DNA from: a virus
Reading direction: 5' to 3' (one strand)
Length of the DNA stretch: 38,252 nucleotides
IMG/VR virus record: IMGVR_UViG_3300040809_000699
Location: 1-38,252 of that record
Part shown: positions 29,751 through 36,434 of the stretch, in pieces
How positions within the stretch are numbered: position 1 is the first letter of the stretch
How the letters are laid out: every line of letters starts with the position of its first letter
Translations under genes and position numbers: made by a program
Notes under the pieces: generated by a model
What the model saw: the letters and a program-made list of their open reading frames with translations, nothing else
Database searches by the model: none
What the model was told of the DNA's origin: nothing

Positions 29751-30110
29751 ATGATAGAGGAAATATACGCCGCAAGAAAGTACATAAAAAAACACCAAAA
29801 CGCACAAAAATCAGGCATCGAGTTTACACTCACTTTAAGTGAGTTTAGGAAAATAGTATCTAGAAAAAAATGCTTTTACACTGGAGTATTGATGAATAAA
29901 CCAATAGGTGAGCATTCAAAGGATTGGCACGATCTTACGCTTGACAGAATAGATAGCAGCAAAGGTTATATTAAGGGAAATGTTGTTGCGTGTATCAAGG
30001 CGGCAAACAATCTTAAAGCAATATGGGAGAATCCAGACTTTAAATTAACACCTAAAAACGCAATGGATATAGCCAAAAAGACAGTTGAACTGATAGAGAG
30101 TAAAAAATGA
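29751..30110 (+). CDS. HNH-like endonuclease domain protein
   Basis: 119 residues. CFYTGVLMNK, then LTLDRIDSSKGYIKGNVVAC and IKAANNLKA match the HNH pattern in which D-R-I-D replaces the first His, followed by GYI.GNV..C...N..K (residues about 40-90). No AP2 or NUMOD domain. Its place in the nin-like region suggests a host-type HNH nuclease rather than a homing enzyme. Overlaps the next start (ATGA). Confidence 0.75.
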   Translation: MIEEIYAARKYIKKHQNAQKSGIEFTLTLSEFRKIVSRKKCFYTGVLMNKPIGEHSKDWHDLTLDRIDSSKGYIKGNVVACIKAANNLKAIWENPDFKLTPKNAMDIAKKTVELIESKK

Positions 30111-30484
30111 ATAATAATTATTTAAAAATCGATCTTGAGCTTTTCTCTATGGATTTGTATTTCTCACACAAAAAAGAATCTTTTAGCGAAAATTTAGGTT
30201 CTGGAAATAATGAAGGCGCTGAGTTTATAACGGTTCACGCTGATAGAGATATATACATCCTTGTATCGAATGAGTTTGATTCAGCTAAAGACCCTAGGTT
30301 TTTACAATGCCTGACTCATGAATGCAATCATGCTGCCCTGTGCGTTATGCTTTATTCAGGTATTCTACTGTCTTATGAAAATCAAGAGATTCTTTGTTAT
30401 CTTCAGGATTTCATTTTTAGGAAGTGTTACGAGTTTTCTCTAGAAACAATAAAACCTAAGAGAAAAAAAAGAAATGCCAAATAA
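30107..30484 (+). CDS. HExxH metallopeptidase-like protein
   Basis: 125 residues with CLTHECNHAALCVMLYSGIL: HECNH (71-75) is an HExxH zinc-binding motif in a helix, and DPRFLQCLT precedes it. A third ligand could be Glu or His downstream. Small phage proteins of this kind have been noted near NinG but are uncharacterised. The basic C-terminus KPKRKKRNAK overlaps the next start. Confidence 0.65.
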   Translation: MNNNYLKIDLELFSMDLYFSHKKESFSENLGSGNNEGAEFITVHADRDIYILVSNEFDSAKDPRFLQCLTHECNHAALCVMLYSGILLSYENQEILCYLQDFIFRKCYEFSLETIKPKRKKRNAK

Positions 30485-31043
30485 AAAGCGCTGCCCTTAC
30501 TGCAAAGACTACAACAAAGAAGAGGATGCGGTTGAGATAAACAATCGCTACTTCTGTAATCAAGAGTGTGTAGTTCAGTATGCAATTAAAAACAAACCAA
30601 AAGGTAAGAAGAAGCTAGAGCGAGAGTTTAAGAAAGAGACTGTAAGACGTAAAAAAGCTTTAAGGGAGTCAGACTTAACCATAAGACGAAAAGCAGCAGT
30701 AAGAAGCTGTCACGCATACATAAGAGAGCGAGATAAAAACAAAGGCTGTATTACTTGTGGTGCTAGCTTGATAGGAGTTAAGTTTGATGCTGGTCATTTT
30801 TTCAAATCTACTCACAGTTATACTAAGTTTATGGAAAAGAATATACATGGACAGTGTGTCGCCTGTAATCAGTACAGAGGCGGAGAAGAATTGAAATACA
30901 GAGAAGCTATTATTGCTAAATACGGTATTCGTACTTTAAAGGCGCTTGAGAAATGCAAACATAAGAAAGTTAAACGAACAGCACAAGATTATAAGAAAAT
31001 TGAAGAATACTATAAACAAAAGCTAAAGGACTTGTTACAATGA
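30474..31043 (+). CDS. ninG: NinG (Rap) recombination protein
   Basis: 189 residues. Zinc ribbon at the start (C7, C10, C28, C32: KRCPYCKDY, RYFCNQECV), then the charged middle and an HNH-like end: GCITCGASLIGVKFDAGHFF (C92, C95, H108) and HGQCVACNQYRGGEELKYRE. These are the features of lambda NinG/Rap, a Holliday-junction endonuclease with Erf/Red-type recombination. Length is typical (about 200). Confidence 0.93.
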   Translation: MPNKKRCPYCKDYNKEEDAVEINNRYFCNQECVVQYAIKNKPKGKKKLEREFKKETVRRKKALRESDLTIRRKAAVRSCHAYIRERDKNKGCITCGASLIGVKFDAGHFFKSTHSYTKFMEKNIHGQCVACNQYRGGEELKYREAIIAKYGIRTLKALEKCKHKKVKRTAQDYKKIEEYYKQKLKDLLQ

Positions 31044-31606
31044 ACGAGGTTTCAATTATAGAGGAGTTATTGAAATGCCTGGAACTAGTAAACCACCTAA
31101 AAAGTCAAAACGCGGTACTAGCAAAACTCGCAAGTAATTTTCTTGTGGCTGCTTATGTATTAAGTTGGATCATCACAAAGCAAAGCCGCTATCTAGTGGC
31201 TTTTTTGTTTGCTGAATGTTTTACTATGTGGCTTTTGTACAGAGGTGTAGATGCTATTACTTATTTTCAGCTCTCTACAATTGTCGCTTGTTTTATATGT
31301 TATGTCGGTGAATTTACAAAATTTAATCTTAAAGCTCTTTTCGGTTATGTTATCATATGCTTATTTGAACTCGTGATGGTTGCAGATGCTTATTTTTACA
31401 GTGAAGTTGAAACGTTTTTGTACAGCTATTATGAATATTTCATTGTGGTTATTCATCTTTATATCATTGCTTCATTATTTCGATGGTCGAGAATTAGGAA
31501 AGGTATGGGGCGTTACCTTGATGGTATTTTCGGTATTTCTAGCAATGGTTACAGTCTTGCGTTTTTATTGTATAATGCTTTCAAGGCGACAATTAAACCG
31601 AGTTAA
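31040..31606 (+). CDS. Multi-TM hypothetical membrane protein
   Basis: 188 residues with an ATG overlapping the NinG stop. TM helices near residues 35-52, 55-75, 80-95, 105-120 and 135-150 (for example NFLVAAYVLSWIITK, LVAFLFAECFTMWLLYRGV). The true start may be a later GTG (31145), because the first 35 codons overlap a small basic ORF in another frame. Its last third also overlaps a better-looking frame (31380-31616), so a frameshift is possible. May be holin-related. Confidence 0.55.
   Translation: MNEVSIIEELLKCLELVNHLKSQNAVLAKLASNFLVAAYVLSWIITKQSRYLVAFLFAECFTMWLLYRGVDAITYFQLSTIVACFICYVGEFTKFNLKALFGYVIICLFELVMVADAYFYSEVETFLYSYYEYFIVVIHLYIIASLFRWSRIRKGMGRYLDGIFGISSNGYSLAFLLYNAFKATIKPS
31075..31137 (+). 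CDS. Tiny basic ORF (20 aa) with a strong ribosome site
   Basis: MPGTSKPPKKSKRGTSKTRK starts behind GAGGAGTTATTGAA, a better site than that of the enclosing membrane ORF. It is strikingly basic. It is embedded in frame +1/-1 in the first codons of the membrane gene. Real translation is possible; function unknown. Confidence 0.35.
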   Translation: MPGTSKPPKKSKRGTSKTRK

Positions 31607-31616
31607 AAATGAGTGA
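31380..31616 (+). CDS. Overlapping frame with TM and basic end (possible true C-terminus)
   Basis: From about residue 18 it reads MNISLWLFIFISLLHYFDGR then ELGKVWGVTLMVFSVFLAMV and TVLRFYCIMLSRRQLNRVKN, a two-TM protein with a positive tail that overlaps the next start (ATGA). It is in frame +1 relative to the 31040 ORF. This looks more natural than that ORF's own tail (IFGISSNGYSLAF). Either a separate gene or a frameshifted C-terminus. Confidence 0.4.
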   Translation: MQMLIFTVKLKRFCTAIMNISLWLFIFISLLHYFDGRELGKVWGVTLMVFSVFLAMVTVLRFYCIMLSRRQLNRVKNE

Positions 31617-31893
31617 CAACCGAACAGAGCAGTTACTTGATACATTAATACAGCAAGTTAGTAAACTAACGGCTTCAGTAGATCATCTTGTATCAATAGA
31701 TGCAGCGAGAATCGAAAAAGAAAAACATCAGGAAGAAAAAAACAAAGAAGCAAAGAAGTTTATGGATGATTACAAGCCTACGCTTGATAGAGTAAAGACA
31801 TGGCATGAGACAGTGGATAAAGTAAAGGTTCCGTTGATATTTGCTATTATTGTTGCTCTAGGCACTCTTTTAGGTTTTAACTGGAAGTCATAG
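31609..31893 (+). CDS. Coiled-coil membrane-anchored protein, holin-like
   Basis: 94 residues. Charged coiled coil (TEQLLDTLIQQVSKLTASVD, residues 1-70), then one C-terminal TM helix (VPLIFAIIVALGTLLGFNW). This is the layout of a tail-anchored phage membrane protein; holins of this type exist but usually have the TM first. Start overlaps the previous frame. Confidence 0.6.
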   Translation: MSDNRTEQLLDTLIQQVSKLTASVDHLVSIDAARIEKEKHQEEKNKEAKKFMDDYKPTLDRVKTWHETVDKVKVPLIFAIIVALGTLLGFNWKS

Positions 31894-31940
31894 CTATGTT
31901 CTTCTGTATTGATTTAACAAATATAAAGGTAGGTTAGTAA

Positions 31941-32375
31941 ATGCCTTTTTCTCTCCATATGAAATACGCAGAAAACAAATATAAAAAAGGCGATTGTGTA
32001 TCAGTAAACCCTGATGGCTTTGAATATGCTGAAGGTGACTGTCCTCGATTGTGGCTAAAGTCTGGAAGAAGCTTGCAAGATTGGAGAAATACATTTGCCA
32101 TTATTAATATCACCGATACTAATATGACTGGCCAAGAAGAAGAAGTTAAAAACCTTATAGAGCCATACGGGTTTAAAGAAATAACAACTTACGACCAAAA
32201 CGGACAAAACCCAAAACAGGAAATAGTAATCGATCCAGAAGCTCCTTTTGCGAGAAGATACTTTATAGACCTACCACAAGACTATAATCATCCTGTCAGA
32301 AAAGAATTAAGAGAAACAGGTGAGGCGCAAACTACTTGGTCAGTGATTAAACCTTACATTACAAGGCGTGATTAA
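31941..32375 (+). CDS. Hypothetical protein, first of the pre-terminase structural cluster
   Basis: 144 residues. NKYKKGDCVSVNPDGFEYAE and LWLKSGRSLQDWRNTFAIIN suggest a small beta domain of the KOW/SH3 style; the rest is helical with AQTTWSVIKPYITRRD. It follows a 47-base gap and leads four genes that end at small terminase. AGGTAGG upstream. Confidence 0.55.
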   Translation: MPFSLHMKYAENKYKKGDCVSVNPDGFEYAEGDCPRLWLKSGRSLQDWRNTFAIINITDTNMTGQEEEVKNLIEPYGFKEITTYDQNGQNPKQEIVIDPEAPFARRYFIDLPQDYNHPVRKELRETGEAQTTWSVIKPYITRRD

Positions 32376-33733
32376 TGACTGTCTTTTGTGTTAATTCAGG
32401 CGTTACATACGCAGACATAACCGCAGCAGATGCCGCAGAATCTGGCATAGATTACGGCACGCCAACTATATTCGAACAATCAGGCGCATCAACAAGCGCT
32501 GTTGTATTTTCTAACGCTGATTATCCTAGCTCGTTTATATACAGAGCGGCTTCAGGCCAGGAAACAGACGGTACAACGGGAATAGGTGCTCAATGTACTG
32601 GCCAGGTTACGTCTTCCGTAGTAGGTCATCAATTTCTAGATATGCGCATGGGGCGCATCAATATCAGCTTCACGGGCACTACAGCAACTCTTGAAAGATT
32701 GGTTATTAATGGTACTGGAGGGGATCCTATCTTATTCCCTGCTAGTGCAACAGCTCAAAATATGACAGATGTTGTTGTTTATAACTGTTCGGATGCTTGG
32801 CGCTCTACATCAACAAATAATGACGTTATAGCGACGAATTGTACCGCTGTTGATTGTACTGGCTTTGGTTTCTTACGACCTCGCTGTGTCGATACAGTAT
32901 CCTTAAATACAGGTAGTGCTGCATACTTACAGGTGGGCGCATCAAGCTCTAACTATTGGGCAGATGATGGCACAGGATCGAATGCAATAACAGAAAGCCC
33001 TACTACAGATATATTTGCTGACTACGCTGGCGGTGATTACAGGATACTAGCTTCTAGCTCTGTCGGTGCTGCTGGTGCTGGTGCGTTCATTCAGAGTGCG
33101 AGCGGAATATCTGTAACAGAGCAATTAAAGAATATTAATGTAAGTCCACTAAACCCATCTATATCACTTACGGGTGTAATAAGCGTTTCAGAGCAGCTTA
33201 AAAACATAGATATAAGCACTCTAAACCCAACAGTAACACTAACAAGCTCCATATCAGTAACCGAGCAAACTAGCAATGTAAGCTACAGTGCTTTGAATCC
33301 TATCGTCACATTAACTGGTGTTATATCTGTTACGGAGCAAGTTAAAAATATTCAGTTTGGCTCGAACAACCCTGTGATAGACTTGACTGGCGTTGTTTCA
33401 ATTGTCGAACAAACATCAAGCTATACAATAACAAGTAATGACCCAAGCGTAACACTAACGCCTAAACCTATAGAGATAACAGAGCAGGCAAGCAGTGTTC
33501 AATATCAGTCGTTAAACCCTAGTATACTGTTAACACCAGAACCTATTGGTATAGTGTCAACCGTTTGTTTTCCTGGCTGCATAAAAAAGCTTAGCTTTAA
33601 TGGGGTGAATGTTGATTTATCATTTAATGGTAGCATCAAAAACATAGCGTTTAACGGTGACTTAAAAGATTTAGAATTTAATGGTACAATTAAGCAAAAT
33701 TGCACTAACGGCAAAATTAAAACAGATTGTTAA
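32375..33733 (+). CDS. Beta-helix/Ig-like repeat structural protein
   Basis: 452 residues. Residues 1-240 are Ser/Thr/Asp-rich, beta-helical in style. About 243-390 hold six tandem repeats of 24-25 residues (pattern ISVTEQ....V..LNPSISLTGV, with ISVSEQ, ISVTEQ, VSIVEQ and IEITEQ variants). The end (SFNG.NVDLSFNG, IAFNGDLKDLEFNG) has shorter FNG repeats. This looks like a virion surface or fibre protein. Its start overlaps the previous stop (ATGA). Confidence 0.7.
   Translation: MTVFCVNSGVTYADITAADAAESGIDYGTPTIFEQSGASTSAVVFSNADYPSSFIYRAASGQETDGTTGIGAQCTGQVTSSVVGHQFLDMRMGRINISFTGTTATLERLVINGTGGDPILFPASATAQNMTDVVVYNCSDAWRSTSTNNDVIATNCTAVDCTGFGFLRPRCVDTVSLNTGSAAYLQVGASSSNYWADDGTGSNAITESPTTDIFADYAGGDYRILASSSVGAAGAGAFIQSASGISVTEQLKNINVSPLNPSISLTGVISVSEQLKNIDISTLNPTVTLTSSISVTEQTSNVSYSALNPIVTLTGVISVTEQVKNIQFGSNNPVIDLTGVVSIVEQTSSYTITSNDPSVTLTPKPIEITEQASSVQYQSLNPSILLTPEPIGIVSTVCFPGCIKKLSFNGVNVDLSFNGSIKNIAFNGDLKDLEFNGTIKQNCTNGKIKTDC
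33106..33545. repeat. Six tandem 72-75-base repeats in the structural gene
   Basis: Each unit codes for about 24 residues beginning with I-S-V-T-E-Q and ending with V-T-L-T-G/P. Diverged at DNA level but clear in protein. In-frame length changes by recombination are possible. Confidence 0.75.
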
Positions 33734-33745
33734 GAGGCTAAAGAG

Positions 33746-34198
33746 ATGGCACAAGGTGATTCAAAACTATCAAATGAATTTGTATTAAGTATGGGTGAAG
33801 GTACATACACCAATCCAACTGATGTATTAAGGATTTATTTCTGCTCCGATACATACGCATCAATAGATGCTAATGCAGCACCATTAAACCTATCAAGTGT
33901 AACACAGGTAGGTGGTGGTAACTTTCCTATTGGCGGAGTTGTGCTTACTGGTGTTACATGGGCAAGAGCTGGTGCGGTGTCTACATTAGACTATAATGAT
34001 TTGACAACAATAGTTAAAGATGGCGCAAACCCGACAACAATTAGAACGGCTGTAATTGTAAACGACACATCACCATCGGATGATATTTACAAGATTGTAG
34101 ATTTAACTACTGATGGAACCACAGCTATAGATGTAGTTAATAACGATTTTGACTATGCTGTAAACGCTTCAGGTTCTATTACTGCTACGGTGGTGTAA
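33746..34198 (+). CDS. Hypothetical structural-type protein
   Basis: 150 residues, MAQGDSKLSNEFVLSMGEGT then beta-rich segments (DVLRIYFCSDTYASIDANAA, TTIRTAVIVNDTSPSDDIYK). Similar proteins occur beside terminase genes in other podoviruses and siphoviruses. AGAGG(CTAAAGAG) upstream. Possible tail- or head-decoration protein; unproven. Confidence 0.6.
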   Translation: MAQGDSKLSNEFVLSMGEGTYTNPTDVLRIYFCSDTYASIDANAAPLNLSSVTQVGGGNFPIGGVVLTGVTWARAGAVSTLDYNDLTTIVKDGANPTTIRTAVIVNDTSPSDDIYKIVDLTTDGTTAIDVVNNDFDYAVNASGSITATVV

Positions 34199-34199
34199 C

Positions 34200-34574
34200 A
34201 TGAGCTGCCCTAACAATCTATACAACAATTCAGGACAGACGTTTAAAACACGTATAACTGACTGTAACGATTCTACAGTAACAATAGATGCTTCTAATTT
34301 TACAGAGGCACTATATAGGATATTTGCACAGGACCAAACAACAGTGTTAGTGAGTGCCACTTTAACAGGTGGTGATATTGTTGTTGAAGGTGACACTGAC
34401 GAGCAAGGCAATCCAATCAACGTGTTTAGAACTACGCTAACAAAAACAAAGATGGATGACGCTATCATTCCTCAAGGGCAATACACACATCAATTCAAGG
34501 TAACTAATACCAACGGATTAGAATTACCTCCAGTATTTCAGAATACAGTGACCGTTGTAAGGGCTAATGATTAA
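34200..34574 (+). CDS. Ig-like hypothetical protein (baseplate-upper-protein-like)
   Basis: 124 residues. SGQTFKTRITDCNDSTVTID, FRTTLTKTKMDDAIIPQGQY and THQFKVTNTNG look like the small beta-sandwich domain seen at the N-terminus of BppU-type proteins (nsg.tF...i.d....v......). It starts 1 base after the previous stop and overlaps the start of small terminase. Confidence 0.6.
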   Translation: MSCPNNLYNNSGQTFKTRITDCNDSTVTIDASNFTEALYRIFAQDQTTVLVSATLTGGDIVVEGDTDEQGNPINVFRTTLTKTKMDDAIIPQGQYTHQFKVTNTNGLELPPVFQNTVTVVRAND

Positions 34575-34984
34575 TGTACGGCCAGCCAAGAAAGTTTAAA
34601 ACACCAGAGGATATGCAAGAAGCTATCTCTAAATACTTTAAAAACCCGCCTAAGAAGCCTTTTGTAAACAAGGAAGGGCAAGAGGTTATGGTGCCTTTCT
34701 TATCTATAACAGGATTATGCTTAGAGCTAGGCTTTGAAAGCCGTCAATCGTTCTATGACTATGAGAAGTTAGATGGCTATTCTTACACTATTAAAAAAGC
34801 TCGCATGTTAATAGAGAACGAATACGAGTTCCAGTTGCAGAAAGGTAATACAACTGGAGCTATATTTGCTCTTAAAAACTTTGGCTGGAAAGATAAGACC
34901 GAGATTGAGCAAGATGTTACTAGCGGTGGTAAACCGTTAAACACTTGGTCAGTACTTCCGGTAACTACGGATAAAGATGGCTAA
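34574..34984 (+). CDS. Terminase small subunit
   Basis: 136 residues. KFKTPEDMQEAISKYFKNPP, SITGLCLELGFESRQSFYDY and RMLIENEYEFQLQKGNTTGA then IFALKNFGWKDKTE are the features of P22 gp3/Sf6 gp1-type small terminases: an HTH N-terminus that binds pac DNA, and a region that makes the ring. It lies directly before the large subunit and overlaps it by 8 bases. Confidence 0.9.
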   Translation: MYGQPRKFKTPEDMQEAISKYFKNPPKKPFVNKEGQEVMVPFLSITGLCLELGFESRQSFYDYEKLDGYSYTIKKARMLIENEYEFQLQKGNTTGAIFALKNFGWKDKTEIEQDVTSGGKPLNTWSVLPVTTDKDG

Positions 34985-36434
34985 CATAGAGGCTAAGATA
35001 CCAGAAGGTATTGCATGGCTACTATCAAAGCCTAAGCGTATAAAGATTGCTGTAGGTGGTCGAGGCTCAGGAAAGAGTATAGGTGTTGGTGATATCATGC
35101 TTATGTTGTGTGATCATGGCGAAAGAATATGCTGTACTCGTGAATTCCAAAACTCTATCGATGACTCTGTTCATGAGAGTTTAAAGCAAGAAGTTGATAG
35201 ATTAGGCGTAGAGGGAATAACGGTAACTAACAACAATATCAACTCATCTAGTGGCGGAGAAATCTTTTACAAGGGTTTGGCGAGAAACATTACATCATTA
35301 AAATCTATTGCTGGTATTAATAGGTTATGGATTGAAGAGGGCGAAAGCGTATCAGAAAGAAGCCTCAGAGTATTAACTCCTTCTGTCCGCTCAAGTGTAT
35401 CTTCTAATTTATCTGATGATGAAAACCCACCGGAGATATGGATAACAATGAACCGCAACTCTCGTGAAGATGCTATAGCTAAAAAGTATTTGTCTCGTGC
35501 TGAATCAGAGTTGGAAAGATGTGGTAAGTACGAAGATGATTTAATGATGGTCGTTCAGGTTAACTATACTGAGAATCCTTGGTTCCCTGTAGAGCTTGAG
35601 CAAGAGCGATTAGACGATAAAGAAAACCTAGAGCCTGACGAATACGATCATATATGGAATGGTCATTATAATGAAACAGTAGAAAATGCACTCATTAAGA
35701 AAGCTTGGTTTGATGCTGCTATTGATTCGCATATTAAGCTAGGGATAAAACCTAGTGGCGCAACTATCTTTAGTCATGACCCTGCCGATGAAGGTGGAGA
35801 CAGTAAAGCCTACGCTTGCCGAACCGGTATCTTTTACCATGATGTAGGTGAGATAAACGCTAAAGACGGTAATGATGCTTTAGACTTTGCTACTGATAAA
35901 GCTATTAGAAACAATGCTGATTTGTTTGTGTGGGATGGTGACGGCATGGGTGCACTATTACGCAGACAAGTACAGCAGAATTTCTCAGGCAAGAAAACTG
36001 ATGTTAGAATGTATAAAGGCTCTAACGAAGTAGAAGACAAAAAGCAGCCTTATGATGGGATAAAGTCATTAGGCAATAAAGACAAACCAAAAACAAACGC
36101 TGATACATTCTTTAATAAAAGAGCGCAATACTACACTAAGTTAGCTAATCGCTTTTTTAACACGTATAGAGCGGTAGTAAAGGGCGAGTATGTAAGCCCT
36201 GATGAATTAATCAGTATATCTAGTGACATTAAATTATTAGATAAGCTTCGTTCGGAAGTTTGTAGAATACCAGTAAAACCTAACGGTGCTGGTAAAATAC
36301 AATTAATGAGCAAGCAAGATATGAAAAGAAAGTACGATATCGACTCGCCTGGTATGGCGGATTGTTTAGCGATGGGCGAGGAAATGCCTAGCGTTAGAAA
36401 ACCAGTAACAATGAGCTTTGAAACAATATGTTAA
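34977..36434 (+). CDS. Terminase large subunit (ATPase and nuclease)
   Basis: 485 residues. Walker A GGRGSGKS (27-34), Walker B RLWIEE (116-121) followed by ES; nuclease domain with FSHDPADEGGDSKA (D268, D271, D275) and VWDGDGMGA (D320, D322). This is the Terminase_3/Terminase_6C type as in Sf6 gp2 and P22 gp2. It packages DNA into the prohead by headful. It overlaps portal by 7 bases. Confidence 0.96.
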   Translation: MANIEAKIPEGIAWLLSKPKRIKIAVGGRGSGKSIGVGDIMLMLCDHGERICCTREFQNSIDDSVHESLKQEVDRLGVEGITVTNNNINSSSGGEIFYKGLARNITSLKSIAGINRLWIEEGESVSERSLRVLTPSVRSSVSSNLSDDENPPEIWITMNRNSREDAIAKKYLSRAESELERCGKYEDDLMMVVQVNYTENPWFPVELEQERLDDKENLEPDEYDHIWNGHYNETVENALIKKAWFDAAIDSHIKLGIKPSGATIFSHDPADEGGDSKAYACRTGIFYHDVGEINAKDGNDALDFATDKAIRNNADLFVWDGDGMGALLRRQVQQNFSGKKTDVRMYKGSNEVEDKKQPYDGIKSLGNKDKPKTNADTFFNKRAQYYTKLANRFFNTYRAVVKGEYVSPDELISISSDIKLLDKLRSEVCRIPVKPNGAGKIQLMSKQDMKRKYDIDSPGMADCLAMGEEMPSVRKPVTMSFETIC

